The notes under the pieces: model-generated
Seen by the model: only the letters and a program-made list of their open reading frames with translations
What the model was told of the DNA's origin: nothing
The model's database searches: none
Assembly (NCBI GenBank): GCA_024699855.1
Contig: JAMPIQ010000003.1
Span: 6,014,001 to 6,078,000, forward strand
Length of the DNA: 64,000 nt
Source: Aphelenchoides besseyi
Lineage: Eukaryota > Nematoda > Chromadorea > Rhabditida > Aphelenchoididae
Direction of reading: 5' to 3'
Program-made: the position numbers and the translations under genes
Shown here: positions 36,755-57,622 of the stretch, in pieces
Position numbering within the stretch: position 1 is the stretch's first letter
How the letters are laid out: every line of letters starts with the position of its first letter

Positions 36755-39700
36755 TACTATACTTTGAGGTTTAAAACGGTTGAATCGAGTGGGAACTGAA
36801 ATTGGAGTTATAGTTAGTACGTCAATTTTCCACGTGTACACGCTTTCATAATAGCACGTAAGACTCTTGGATCGTGTGACAAACTTGTTTATTCGAATTA
36901 CGTTAATCTATGAACGGCAGAATCAGTAATTACAAGACGAAAATTAGAATTTTACGTTGAATAGCAAATATCATGCTGAAATTAATCGCAGACAGGCGTT
37001 CATCATGACACCATGTGGTACTTTTCGGTTTCCCTTATTGTAATAAAATACAACAGGAACAGGTAAACGTGAAAATTAAAGTGTCTTAATACGAACGAAT
37101 ACTGTAGTTCAAAAGCTAACAACCAATAAAAAAGCAAATTCACGGTTTATAATCGATTGATCAGTTTGAGTTCAAGTGATTAGGATTTTGATGGAATAGC
37201 AACGCGCGAAATCAACTTCTTAATGCAACCTCATCGCACCGCTCACACATCAGAAATAAACAGCGATTGGATAGTAATTATATTCAACCAAACAAACTAA
37301 GGAATATACAACAAAACGATATGAATGACTAATATCTAAACAAGCCGAAGTCCCGCCCTAAGGCGCGTATAAATGTGTAAAAAGGGCGGGAACTGTAACG
37401 TGTGTATGTCGTGTGATACAAAATCCCACATATCGTAGCTGTATTTCCGGTAAACCTTTTGCAGTCAAAGGACAGAATACAAACGTTAATTTATTATCCG
37501 TGTGAACAGAGATTAATAGATCAACAGGTTTTCAATTGCATTAACTTTTAAATACGCAAGCACACACGAAAGCAAGATCTGTTTATATTAAGAAGATAGA
37601 CGTTAAAATTCCCCTCTAAACTCGTATCCTTTTAGAGATTAAATTGACCAAACCGGGGAGCTTATAGTGTCAATCCATTGGAGAAAGGGAATTTCGGTTT
37701 TAAATGAAACTTGTATGTGTCATTATAATCTTTCTTAAATATGACTCACTTTGTAATTACTTGTAAACAGAAGAACGATCGCAGTAGAAAAGCAGAATGT
37801 ATCGGGCAGTTCAACAATTTTAAAATCGAATATCAAATCGACCTTTGAACAAAACGGATATTTAAAAACAGCACAGAAGATTAGACATTCCCTACTTTAT
37901 TGGACTTTTGCTGACTATACAATGGACCAAAAGCAATGCTCAATACGGTAATGAGCATGTGATTATCGGAATTTGTATAATCGTTTATCTGTTCTTTAAA
38001 GGGCACGAATCTCTTGGTGAAGAAGGAAGCTTGCAAATGCTTAAAAATGAACTATTTGTTGTCAAAAGAACGGAAACAAGAATTTCAAATTGCAAGAACA
38101 ATAAGACAAAAGGAACAATGAATTTTTATGGTGTGGGTGTTTTGATTGCAATTAGCAGTTTGAGTAATTGTCTGATTTGATTAGAAGCTGGTTCGCGGAA
38201 TGTTGATGATTTGTAGGTTTAATTTTGCAGTAGATGAACTTCACAACCTATTAATACGGTAATTGCACTATAACACGAAAATTCGACTCGATGTTTGTAC
38301 TGCGAATTGTTGCATTTGCGCTCAGGCTTTACGCACATCGCGTGCGATCAGCAAAAAACTCAAATGATTCATGGGACTGTTATTTAAACTTTCCTTCCCT
38401 TATGTCTACTGTGTTCTATACGTAACAAGTAGGCGTTAGTTGAAAACAAGTAGAACATAATATGCCATTCGCTTTGATTTCTTCAAATAACTCAAACGCG
38501 TTCGTGAATAGCGATATCGCCTGAATTAAGCCATGAACAAGGTTGTCATTGAAAACGATTGTGGCTATGGAAAATTACATTCGACTTTCAATCGACATCA
38601 AAGAAAACCGTTTTTCAAAAACCCTTGACTACTAAAACTGTTCACGTTTGCCAGAACAGGCATTCAAGCAAATCTCAAGTTTCTTCAAATGTAAATCGAA
38701 TATTTATGGTGAGTATTTGAGATACGTAATAGGACTCAAAAATGTTGCGAACACAAAGTTTGCATCGAAGATCTGTCTGTATTTTCAAATAGAAACCTTT
38801 TAATTAAATGAAAATGTAAGCGGATTTCAAAACCACCAATGGTTAATGATGTTTGAAAAATACAAGGAAGCATACCCACGTTCAATGTACTTATATTTTA
38901 CAAGCTAAATCTGATCGTTTTTTGTCGGCGAGTATCTTAACTTGTTATCCTTATTAACTCGTACGATTATCGAATGCACATCCCGGTTTTTTAGTTCTTG
39001 GACTACAGAAGGGTTTTGAGTCATTCGCGGTTTTCCGTTTGGATTTGCCGTTAATCTTTGGTTTTTTTTAGTTATACGTGAAGGTTGGACAAAGCCAGTT
39101 CTGTTGTAAAGAAAGTGCAACCCAGAGATCCCGAAGATTTGTATTTCAACCATACTGTAAATGTACTATAAACGAACAATACGACGAAATATTGCATCAC
39201 AGAACTTTCGACATGACCGTTTCTTAACGCTTAATTTAAGCAGCAATATGCGCTGGTTTTTCGAATGTACGTTAAATGTTCCAGTGGCTAAATCCGCGTC
39301 CGATTAGGTTCTGCCATTGTGACGCAAATAGCGTGTCATTATCTTGAACCTCGGATTTTCTCTTTTTTTAGGCCATAAAAACTGCGACGTTTAATGTGCC
39401 AACGACGCTCGATTTAGTTCTGAGCAGTTAAGATTAGGACACTCATCCAATTGCAATATTGTTTATAAATCTTGAACACATTGCAAACATCAGTTGAATT
39501 ATCATTGGAACGAATTCGGAGCTGATTAGCAAATGCACCCGATTATCAATGAGACATCATTCTTTACTTTTTCAGATGCTCAAAAACGTCGAGAACATAT
39601 TACTGATTTGAACAAGACCGTAAACAAATTGTAAGATGATTTTTGACTTAAAGTCTTCGAATATAAGCGCCTGTGGAATGTAGAGTATTACAGCAAGTTT

Positions 39701-41265
39701 TGTTTTGTGCTCGGATTCTGCTCTGTCGAAACATTCCTCGAAAGAAGCTTGAAACTTATATTCTCGATCCACTTAGAGTTCATATCGTCAACCAAATGTG
39801 AGTTTAATACTGGAATTTGTGTCGCTGACATTAACCTTGTTTTTAGTTTCATTCAAACTACAGACTATTTTTGGATTTGCGGCAATAAGAGAATTAAAAT
39901 GACGAGTGCAAAACAAAAGCAACAGTAAAAAGAGAGCAAAGCCGATGGACTGAGTACTGAAGCCTTGAATGATCGGAAATAAACCGTAGTATCTCTTATC
40001 TGATGCTAAAGAATAAACAAACGTTGCAACGGAAATCCCAATTTAGAGTCGACAGTATCTCAACGATGGTGTAACACGTTCAAATCAAAATAAAAAGCAT
40101 AGATCCGAAACGTTTTAAGCTTTCAATGTTCAAATACGCGTTGGAGTAGAAATTTTTCGGAAGTTTTTGGCCGATTGAACTTAAAACGAAGCGTGTGAAT
40201 TGCGTGGGTTAAACGAGAAGGCAGCTCGTCGCGAAAATAAACGTGTACAGAAGACAAACATTCTGGTGACAAAAACGGAGTTCAATTTGTGCCCGTCGAT
40301 GATGAACTTTCCGTCATCTGCGGGAAGATGAAGTAGACAGAAGAGTAGCAATTATCGAGGAAAAAATCTTTATTTGTAATGTCCAAATGTCATGAATAGG
40401 TTTTGATTATGACATCAATTACGTTGAATGAGAATGTTTTCCAGTGTCCACGAGAATCTTGAAAACAAATAAATAGATTTGTTTTCATTTCTCGGTTTGG
40501 GCCAATTTTAAATGCCAATCATTCGCACAGAACATCTTCTCGAAACTCCATTCAATTGAATGTATTTACATTAATCTGATTATTTTTGTGGCTAATCGCA
40601 AATCCCTAAAATGGTCATCAGCTTGATGCTCGTATACAAGCCACTCAATTGCATAAGCTTTTCGCGTGTGGTGGTCGTCCGCTATTCGGAAACGGAAATA
40701 CGCACTTATTTCATAGTTAATTATGTACTAATCGCCCTAATCACCGTATTCGCTCTTTCTGTATTGACTTTTGTTTCAGCACCGCAAAGCAAATTCGTGG
40801 GGTTTTCGGTAGTGTGAGGAAACAGGTTCTATGCTTCGAATTTTGCCGTCCTTAAGTTTACGTTTAACGTCACTACAGTTGAACGCATTTCGAGTATCTA
40901 CGCCGAAGACAACCTTTTATTCGCAATCAACAATTTACTGCGACGAGCAATTACAAGTACGAGAAGATGGTTGAATGCATAAAAACAAACGTCACTGAAT
41001 GTATTGCAAATCTGTGGTCTAGAAGTCCCAAAACATTGAGGCCGTTTTTGGCATTACAGTCGATTTGCGTCAAAATCGACTTACTAATGAGCAACATTGA
41101 CGTTGAAAGCGATTGTAGGGTTTCGGAAATGAAAATACAAAGAGTTGAAATGCGCTTAAAGAAGAAGCCTTTTCGTCGATTGTCGGCAACAGCAGGGGAG
41201 TGAGCGGATAAGGTATATACAATCCGGTTAAATCAACGTTTCTTCACGTGGAATATCGATGGAGC
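36755..41265. other. 4.5 kb gene-poor interval
   Basis: The interval is AT-rich with only short, unsupported open frames. A GC-rich 9-bp perfect inverted repeat flanking a TATAAAT sits at 37351-37391. A frame at 38905-39153 (minus) and a putative exon-like stretch at 39574-39631 were considered and not accepted. I see no RNA gene. Confidence 0.4.
37351..37391. promoter_or_regulatory. GC-box inverted repeat around a TATA-like core
   Basis: TCCCGCCCT (37351-37359) and AGGGCGGGA (37383-37391) are perfect reverse complements, 23 bp apart, with CGTATAAATG between them. The motif is strongly GC-rich against an AT-rich background. The arms resemble Sp1/KLF or E2F sites. A role as a promoter is inference only. 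Confidence 0.3.
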
Positions 41266-42801
41266 TTAAACGATCACGGGTGGAGAGCTGCGGCTTCCAC
41301 GTTTGGTTGGCAACGTCTGGAATGAGACAACCGGACGAACGAGAAGTGGAGTGGAGACCATTTCTTTGGAACGATGCAATTGATTGTCCTTCGTTGGTTG
41401 AACAATAACTGCGGGTTCGGCGACTACGATCGTTGCCGTCGCTTCTTCGTTCTTTTGTTCGTGATTCAACGGCGATTGTCGATTGGAGTTGTTGGTTTTG
41501 TCTTCGTTCTTTTGGACTTCTTGTTTTGCTTCGGATTGTGGCTGTTCGATGGTGATCACAATCTCCGTCTCCTTCCAGTTTTTGCGGTTGCCCTAAATGT
41601 CTTTGAAATTGAGTGCTAATCGATTTGTAAGCAGGAAGGAAAGGTCCATAAGCGAAATTGGAGTCTAATAATATGTCTGCAGAATTAAGAAACGAATTAC
41701 AACGCACTCTAATTAGCAAAAGTCCGAAATCGGTAAGATGTGCTTTGATCGAATCAAGAAGCACGTCAGCTGGTATCGCTAAAAATTTTTATCAGTTCAT
41801 ACAAAAGTCTTATTATTTGCCGTATTTTCGGCTGAAACTTCTCTTTAAAGTCTGTTCAGTAATCAGATCCTCGTCAACACGTTCTCCAGCAACTGTTAGT
41901 GTATTTCCGCAAAGAACTACCTAAAATCCGACTTTAGAAGTATTAAAGTGGGTGTAGTACTCGAATATCTTTCGCATTGAAATGTTTGACATCAAGTTGA
42001 ATCGTAAATCCAGTTTCCGTATTCAGAATATCACCAACACCGACAACTTGTTGTGGTGATCCAGGCCTTGAAGGATATTGCAAACTACTTGCCTAAAAAG
42101 CATTGGTTAAGCGATAGTACAGGCGTCAACCGTTTGATATTGTAGACTCGTATAAGAGGCCGGTTGTTGACCGTAAGTTGAAATTGGAGCAAAGGATTGA
42201 GATGACTCTAAATGCGATCCCCGATCCAACGGTTGTCGACGTTCGCAACTGTCGAAGTACGATCGCGGTAGAAATTGACGACTTCGATCGTCCGCTCGAA
42301 AACTCGGATCAAATGACGGATTCACGGTCAACGGTTGAGGAGGTGATTGACCGTACGAATTATAACGATTGCTGTACGGCTCAGTGTTTGCAGCGTAGCT
42401 GGCATAAGAAGGCGGAGACCGTTTCTGTTGAGTTGCTGGTGAAACGTTATACGGCAATCGTCGAACAATCGGTGGAACCGAAGATTGACGTGGATAAGTA
42501 GGACGAGCGGAGTGAGCACCATTGTCGTTGTTGAGTTGTCTAAACGAAATTGATATAAACTTTCCGCGTATTGAAACCTTTGCTCCGGCCAATCTGATTG
42601 TCGACCTGTTCGGTATTCTGGATTGAGATGACTTCTGAATGGTATTCCTTGAGTTCTTCGTTCCTGATCCACATACTCTCGTCCCTAGAAGTTAAGTCTT
42701 CCGAATCGATTGCTCATTCTTACCATTCCATTTTTCAATTCATATTCGCGTACGTAACGTTCACTTTCCTCGAAATAACGACTTGTTGGAGTGGCTTGCA
42801 T
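41266..42801 (-). CDS. Long small heat-shock protein (alpha-crystallin domain)
   Basis: ATP-independent chaperone family. The alpha-crystallin domain (about 42080-41700) is clear: GDILNTETGFTIQLDVKHFNAKDIR, then VVLCGNTLTVAGERVDEDLI, LKRSFSRKYAIPADVLLD and HLTDFGLLLI. The N-terminal arm (42801 to about 42130) is unusually long and rich in S, P, Q, Y and R (for example SPPSYASYAANTEPYSNRY). The C-terminal arm is also long, acidic and N/Q-rich, ending SSPPVIV. The total is roughly 400 aa against a usual 140-250. The intron at 41779-41820 uses a GC donor. The join between the crystallin domain and the tail (around 41600-41700) is unresolved: an in-frame read-through and a spliced form both work. 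The ATG is 11 nt after TTTTAG. Confidence 0.82.
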
Positions 42802-43989
42802 TACTCGATCACCTAAAAGCAAATTGCTGCTTGAAATAAACGACGCGAAAACGCGACTGTGAAAAATTCACCGGAGCTTCTCATTTACATAAAAGTCGAA
42901 TAAACGTGCAGTGAGAAGTGATCTCGTAAATTTTCGACGATTAGATGAAAGTGGCCCGTGGAAAGAAATGCTTATAGAAGGTAGGAAATGTTGTTGTGTA
43001 TCGACGTATGATTCAGTTCTCGTCTTTTCGACATTCAAGCTTCCGGGTAGAAACACATGATTCAGATTTTTTGATTTGTGCGGAACCAAAACTAAGAAGA
43101 ACTATACGTTTGTTGTTTTATACTTCGGAGTTGTCAAATCATTTCATTCACAACCAAACGAGAATCGTTGTTCCCGAAAATGGACGACAAGAGCATTCTT
43201 ATGGACGTCGCAAACATCTCGCAGAATCATAAAAACGATGCGAATGAGCCCTATTTTGATGGCCGTCAACTCGAAGGTTGCTCTCTATTCTAAACATTAA
43301 AACGATGATTGAAACCTCACGTCGTGTGGATCAAAGAGGTGCGGTTGCGCATCATAAACAGCTTTAAACAAGCAATTGACAGAAACTCCATTAGTGCAAT
43401 CTTCTGTTAAGTAACGAAGAAAAGCCTTTTGTGTGCAGTAGATTTGTTTGTTAGCGATACACTACGATTAGTGTCTTGATGCTAAGCAGTAAACTGAATC
43501 AAATGCAAATCATCTAAGCTTTCAACTTGATTCAACTTCAGTGCTATATTGATAATAACGGACTATAATAAGTCGCCTGTTTAAACTCAAAATGAATCTG
43601 AATATTCGTGAGCACCAACAATGTTTGTTCAACGGATAACACGACGCTTGATCGGAGCTCATTGCTCTAAATTAATCCCACTTTCGATTTCACGTTTCTC
43701 AGTTCTTCCACGGACTGCGCCGCAGTCACTGCTGAAGACCAATCAAAATGTTCTCGTTGATTTTGTTTGCGCTTCAAACAACGAGATCGTCAGTTAGTTC
43801 GAGATCATTTTCCGTCTAATTTCGATTCAATACGCTTTTCAATTTTGTAGTTGTTAGGCTTCGTAGTACTTCCTTTTTTCGTTGTCTTGGAAACTACGTA
43901 ATCAAAAATGCAACTGTCAACTTAAACACTCTTAAGCGATTGCTTTTCTGAAAACCTCTTCTTAATTTCCCAAATCTTTTCGTCCAACA
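42802..43989. other. Divergent upstream region of the sHSP and CALHM genes
   Basis: This 1.2 kb has no recognised gene. I looked for heat-shock elements (alternating nGAAn) next to the sHSP start and found no array I would defend. Confidence 0.4.
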
Positions 43990-45288
43990 ATGGCGGCTCC
44001 TGATATGACAGCCGCTATGAACTCATTACCAAAGATTCTAACAAACATCGGACCGTCAGTTCTGAACGGAGCGATTATTGTGTCAACGATTAGTGGTCAA
44101 TCGGCAAGTTCTAGGATTTCAGATTTTAAAGTGGTGGTTTGCAGTTAATCAACAAACTAACATTCACATGTCCGTGTTCATTTCCCTTAAACGAGTATCA
44201 AGCTGGGGGCTTTTTATTCGGTCCATGCATAGCTCTATTCATGTTAGGAGTATTACTAAATCAGAAGACTTGGCGACTGGTTCACGGATGCTGTTATCGG
44301 TTCTTATTCTAAGAGTTTTCTGTGACTTTTTCCAAGTTTTAAGGTCTCGCGCAGCTCAACATCCATTTAGCACGTCGCTTTTGTATTGGATACAAATCGT
44401 AGCTCAAAGCCTTATTGCTCCAATAGCGTGGCTTTTTGTTTCGTTACTTGATGGAAGGTAAACGTTTAAAACCGAATTGGACGAGAATACTTTTTTAGCT
44501 ACTACCGTTGTTTGATGGCTGCTCGATTCTGCTCGAATATCCCAAATTGTACGGGATCACTCAATCAAAGCGTTTGTTCTCTAAGTTTTATAGAGAAACC
44601 GTGGTTGTTTCAGGTATGCGAGGCATGTATCTGCAATTTAGACAAAGTCAATTCTGACAAGTTGATTTCGGAGTCTCAGTTTTTGGCATGGCTTTTATTA
44701 TGTCTTACCGGAATCACCGCTTGTGTTGGTAAGACTATTGTAATTTAAAACGTTAAATGTGGTTTACAGTAACGTGTTGTGTTCGATCTTTCGACAAGTA
44801 CACGTATGTTCAGAATAATTTCGTGGAGGTCGGTTTAGAGTCGTTCTTTTATATCAATTGTGCTCTGATGGACATCACTGATGAATTATTGACTAGTGTT
44901 TTTAGATGTATCGCGAAATTGAGGAGAAAATCTTTGAAGAGACTGCAAAAGTAAGATTTTGAAGTCATTAGAGTTCAATTCAATTCAGGAAAATGCTACG
45001 ACATTTGCGCAAGAAAACTCGAAACGCTTTTTCCAATCGAAACGAATAAACAAAGTGGATTGGGATACAATCTCGTCGTTGCCTAAAGTCGAGAACCCTT
45101 ATATTCAATCGCAGATCGGGTTCGGAAAAGTGAGTGCTCTTGGTCAGGAGTGGTCTTATACGACGCTTCAAAAATGGTCTCAACAGTACACGAATGTAGA
45201 AGACACAAGATGTGGTAAGCACTTTAATGATTATGTTCAATGTTCTATTGTTTCAGGAATTGAAATGAACGTTGAAAGTGCGTCGTGA
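43990..45288 (+). CDS. CALHM-family large-pore ion channel (CLHM-1-like)
   Basis: Calcium homeostasis modulator-type channel with four membrane segments. Exon 1 (from ATG 43990) reads NGAIIVSTISGQS. A GC-AG intron (44104-44144) then joins to LINKLTFTCPC, aligning without gaps to the CLHM-1 N-terminal helix and its CPC motif. GPCIALFMLGVLLN and KTWRLVHGCCYR follow, then LIAPIAWLFVSLLDG, a cysteine-rich second loop (CSNIPNC, FQVCEACICN), the last helix (FLAWLLLCLTGITACVG), and the conserved cytoplasmic helix. That helix is FDKYTYVQNNFVE plus MYREIEEKIFEETAK plus ENATTFAQENSKRFF. It ends EMNVESAS, about 320 aa. DCAF13 follows on the same strand 270 bp later. Confidence 0.9.
44104..44144 (+). other. 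GC-AG intron in the CALHM gene
   Basis: The donor is TCG|GCAAGT and the acceptor TTTGCAG. No GT donor in this stretch gives both the right phase and the conserved spacing to the CPC motif. Confidence 0.75.
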
Positions 45289-45558
45289 TTGCTGTTCGTC
45301 GGAATATATGTTTGCACCTAAAGCCTCGATCAATTAAAACGGGTCTACCCAAATTGCTGGACATGTTGTTGTACGAATAATAAACTTGGTTGTTTGAAGA
45401 TAAATGTAATAACTCTTCTAAGAATGATAGTTGAATTCATACCAGTCAGTTTCTTCATCCTCTTGATCGAAAATCGATAAGCAGAATCATGTTCATTTGT
45501 AATTTGGATGCTCATGGAGGTGTTAACTTGATGAGTTGATTGTTGAGTTTTCACAAAA

Positions 45559-47197
45559 ATGTCCAAACTACAAGTAAAAGTCATTTCTCGAAATCCCGAC
45601 GATTATCAGAGAGAAACTAAGCACGACATTTTCAAAGGTTTGTAGGATTGTTGGCGTTTAGTTTGTTTTTTAGCTCCACGAAACTTCAACAGTACGGAGG
45701 ATCCATTTCGACATCAAGTCGAATACACGAGAGCACTGAATGCCGCGAAATTGGAACGTGTGTTCGCAAAGCCCTTTCTCTGCGCTCTAGATGGACACAA
45801 CGACGGAGTTCATGTTTTGACGAAACATCCGAGTCGATTGTCAACAATTTTGAGCGGCGCATTAGATGGTCAGGTGAAAGTTTGGACACTAAGCAACAGA
45901 AAATGTTTGACCACAATTCAAGCTCATAATGGACCAATAACCGGTAATAGAGTTTACAGTTCTCTTGTATTTATAAAATTTAGGTCTTTCTGTTGATCGA
46001 GAAGATGGTCGAACGTATGTGTCCGTTGGTCAAGATGCCCAGCTGAAGTTGTGGTCTTTGCCTGATGTGGTTACGGGCGACTTGAGTGAACCTTTGCATT
46101 CGATTCCACTAACTGACATACCATATGCAATTTCTCACGTTTCCAATTCATCCGACTTCGCGACAAGCGGCGATGGTATCTGTATCTGGAGAGTTTACAG
46201 GTTAGTGTTTTCTATTTACTGTTTAATTTGTATACCTCAGAGATTCACCCGTGCGAAAATATAACCTCGGTCCGAACAGCGTGAATTCGATTGCCTGCAA
46301 TCCAATTGAACCTACAGTTCTTGCCGGGTGTGCTTCAGATCGATCAATTTTCTTCATTGATTCTCGACAGAAAGTCCCGCTTACTCGAGTCGTCTTAAAA
46401 CTACGTACGAACAAAGTGGCATGGCATCCACTCGAATCGTATTCGTTTTTGGCAGCAAATGAAGATTACAAGTGAGTTGAGAATGTTTTTTGTTTTATTT
46501 TTTCTTTAGTGTTTATGCATTTGATATGCGATATTTGAATTCCGCTCGTATGATTCATAAAGGACATACAATGGCGGTAATGGACGTGGATTACGCGCCA
46601 ACGGGTCAGGAATTCGTGTCCGGGAGTTTCGATAGATCACTGCGTATATTCAAAGTCGATCGCGTGAAAAGCCGGTAAGTATGATATTTCGGATGCTTGA
46701 TATTGTATTCGTTTTAGAGAAGTCTATCATGCTCCACGTATGCAACACGTGGTTTCTGTTGCTTGGTCTCTGGACAACAAGTACGTTCTGTCCGGTAGTG
46801 ACGAGTTCAATATTCGACTATGGAAAGCGAATGCCGCTGAGAAATTGGGAACAGTAAGATTCGATTCTTTCCATTCATACATCTCATTTTTTAGCTTCGA
46901 CCACGTGAGAAAGCAGCAATGGAGTACAGCGAACGTCTTCGCGACGCATATCAACATCACCCGGAAATTGGCCGCATCATTCGGCATCGTCAATTGCCGA
47001 AGACTATCTATCGAGCTGCCCAAGAGATTCGTACAATCCACGACTCTCAACGTCGTAAAAAGTACAATCGAATTACAAAGACCAAAACAGGCGAACGCGA
47101 TGTTTCGGAGCGCGAAGCCCCGATTCTCAAACACGGTTTTGAAGAACCCAAACCTGCGAAATTGGAGTACGAAGGAATGGAAGATGATGAGGAGTGA
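45559..47197 (+). CDS. dcaf13: DCAF13/SOF1, WD40 ribosome-biogenesis factor
   Basis: Nucleolar WD-repeat protein of the small-subunit processome (18S rRNA maturation), also a CUL4 adaptor in animals. The start MSKLQVKVISRNPDDYQRET and RNFNSTEDPFRHQVEYTRALNAAKLERVFAKPF match the family. WD repeats follow, with the characteristic NSIACNPIEPTVLAGCASDRS, VYAFDMRYLNSARMIHKGHTMAVMDVDYAPTGQEFVSGSFDRSLRIF and HVVSVAWSLDNKYVLSGSDEFNIRLWKA given here as separate blocks. The Sof1 C-terminal domain is PRHRQLPKTI-like (HRQLPKTIYRAAQEIR, RRKKYNRI). It ends in an acidic tail at 47197. About 450 aa with six short introns. Convergent with the Pol I gene. Confidence 0.95.
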
Positions 47198-47956
47198 TTT
47201 CACCGTAATTGTTTTAATTGTTGATTTTATTGTTAAAATTTATTGAATAAAAACAAACGATTAAAGCACGATTAGCAATTAGATGTCAATTGGACATCAG
47301 TCGGTGATGATTGAGATGCTGTTCTTGAGACCGTGTAGTCTTCTGATGCTGATATGTACATTTTGATTGAATAGCAAGGTTCTCATCGCAATGAAATCAC
47401 TAAAGTAGTCCTAACTTGGATTCTGAAAAGCTAATTAATCACAAAAGTTCAACGTTTAATTGATCTAACCGTTGTCGCGATGCCAACGAGAACTTTTTAG
47501 CACGAGCTTTCGAGAACTCCAGGATCTCTGTCGGCGGATGTATTATTGAAATCATGACAACAAAGTCGGAAGCAAAGTTTACCGTAGGACTGCGTAAAAA
47601 CGTAACAAACTTTAAGGAGAGTTGAAGTTTGCTCTTTTATACGACCAAACTTGGAACACACGAAGGGCGGAGATGTTTCTTCGCTGATCGTCGCCGAAGT
47701 TCAAATCAAAAGCAATCGACGAAGAATGTTGGCGAATCGCCAATTCTTGTGCTTATAGTTTTTGGTTTCCAAGTGTTTTGTTTATTAGGGCCTCTGTTCG
47801 GCGATCCCCTATTGTTTATTGTTGAATTAGTCGATTGAAAACACGTTCCTGTGGTTGACCATCGTTTTCATAACTTGGGAATTGATTTGTGATCAAGTGA
47901 ATTCAACAAATTTTATTAACAAACAACAACAAATATCTAAAAAGGTCGTTTCTTAA
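47198..47956. other. Intergenic region between DCAF13 and RPA1 stops
   Basis: This 759 bp lies between convergent genes. AATAAA near 47247 fits the DCAF13 3' end. The rest holds no recognised gene. Confidence 0.45.
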
Positions 47957-56333
<8,377 letters not shown>

Positions 56334-56649
56334 CTTAGCGATGGGTAAACAACAATCTATTAACAAAAACAACTAAATAAACAAGTGAAATAACTAACAG
56401 TCCAAAGGCCCAAAACGCAGAAGAAATGACAGACTATCTCAGAGGGTCATCTGTTCTCTTGGCTTATGAAAGATAGATGCTATTGGTTATGTAAGTACGA
56501 AATACGTTTGTTCAAATTGGCCGTGCATTTACCGAGTTTTTTTTTATCCTTAAATACTTTAATTGAACTTTAATTCTAAAATCAAATGGCCGTTAAACTT
56601 GTACATTTTTATTTGATAGATTTATCGATTGCAGAGTCGAACACACGCG
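56334..56649. promoter_or_regulatory. Shared upstream region of RPA1 (-) and FAM32A (+)
   Basis: This 316-bp divergent interval is AT-rich. On the RPA1 side a splice-acceptor-like TTAATAG lies about 22 nt before the ATG. No core promoter motif is certain. Confidence 0.45.
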
Positions 56650-57218
56650 ATGAGCAGCGACAAGGATCAAATGGTGATCAAGTCGGGCCTGAAGCTGAAG
56701 AAGGGAACAGTATTCAAGAAGAAACAAACGAAAGTCGACATCAAACAAATTGACTTGACGATCAAGAAGGAAGACGACAAACCGAAGAAAACGGCGGCCG
56801 AATTGGCGTTCCAGAAACGACAACGTGACACGGCATTCGAGCGACTGTCCAAGAAAGCGGCGACCAGCCATCGCGAAAAAGTCGAACAATTCAATCACCA
56901 TTTGGAGACTTTGAGTGAGTTGAACTTCGTATTCAAAAGCATATTAACTGTTTCTCATTGCAGGCGAATTTTGCGATATTCCGGTAAGTCCTTCAAATTT
57001 CTTTTTCGTCCACTTTCTTTTGAATTCAAGTTTCACGATCACGTTAATCTCGAAACATTTGTATGCAACGAACACCTTGATATAGTTGATAACAACTGTA
57101 TTCGAGCTTAACTGATCGATCGTAAATATGGTTAAAACGTTTTTTATCAGAAATTGCTATTCGGAAAATGAACAACAAACGATAATTCTACTTTCAGAAA
57201 GTTTCCTGGACCAAATGA
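56650..57218 (+). CDS. fam32a: FAM32A-like spliceosome factor
   Basis: A small, very basic protein. In human spliceosomes FAM32A enters the catalytic centre to help exon ligation, mainly through its C-terminus. Three exons: 56650-56914, 56964-56983 and 57198-57218 (306 nt, 101 aa). The family C-terminus is complete: AELAFQKRQRDTAFERLSKKAATSHREKVEQFNHHLETLSE is readable as successive short blocks and ends FCDIPKVSWTK, identical in its last eight residues to animal FAM32A as I recall it. The N-terminal half (SGLKLKKGTVFKKKQTK) is lysine-rich and variable, as expected. The last exon codes for only six residues and follows a 214-bp intron. Confidence 0.93.
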
Positions 57219-57389
57219 TCAACTCGATACATTGCGAAATTTTTTCTATGTTATTGTACATCCAATAAACTCATTTTCACGAGTATTTGTTCTTCAATAA
57301 GATGTCAGTAACTAAGAGCCTGAAATCCAAACGTAACACATCGGCAGTCCACAAGGAATATTGGACTGAAATCGGGGCATCTTCTGGAG

Positions 57390-57568
57390 GAACTATACTT
57401 TAGCTGCCCCTTGCTAAATGACTCATATTGTATATCGATCGACTACTGCAATTGTCGAGTAGATCAATATTTACTGAAACACTGTGGTGCGGAAATTACT
57501 GTGTATCAAGATACGACACGACAAACTATCAGTCGCAACGCGCTCACTTCTGTTTAAAAAAAGCGCGC
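57390..57568 (+). repeat. Foldback element left arm
   Basis: A 179-bp arm that starts GAACTATACTTTAGC and ends AAAAAGCGCGC. It is a perfect reverse complement of 57623-57801. Confidence 0.95.
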
Positions 57569-57622
57569 ACCGTTCTTTTTTGAGCAGAGTACCACCAGCG
57601 CTTTCGCTTTTCTGTCTTAATG

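Noticed and set aside
38905..39153. Minus-strand frame with a KKNQRLTANPNGKPR-like stretch, resembling a Tc1-type DNA-binding region
   Set aside because: The likeness is short and vague. There are no catalytic motifs, inverted ends or TA duplication nearby.
39574..39631. Possible lone exon (QKRREHITDLNKTVNKL) between TTTTTCAG and GTAAGA
   Set aside because: No partner exon in a matching phase was found on either side within the gene-poor interval.
42802..43060. Heat-shock element array upstream of the sHSP gene
   Set aside because: Single GAA and TTC triplets occur but no run of three alternating units with correct spacing.
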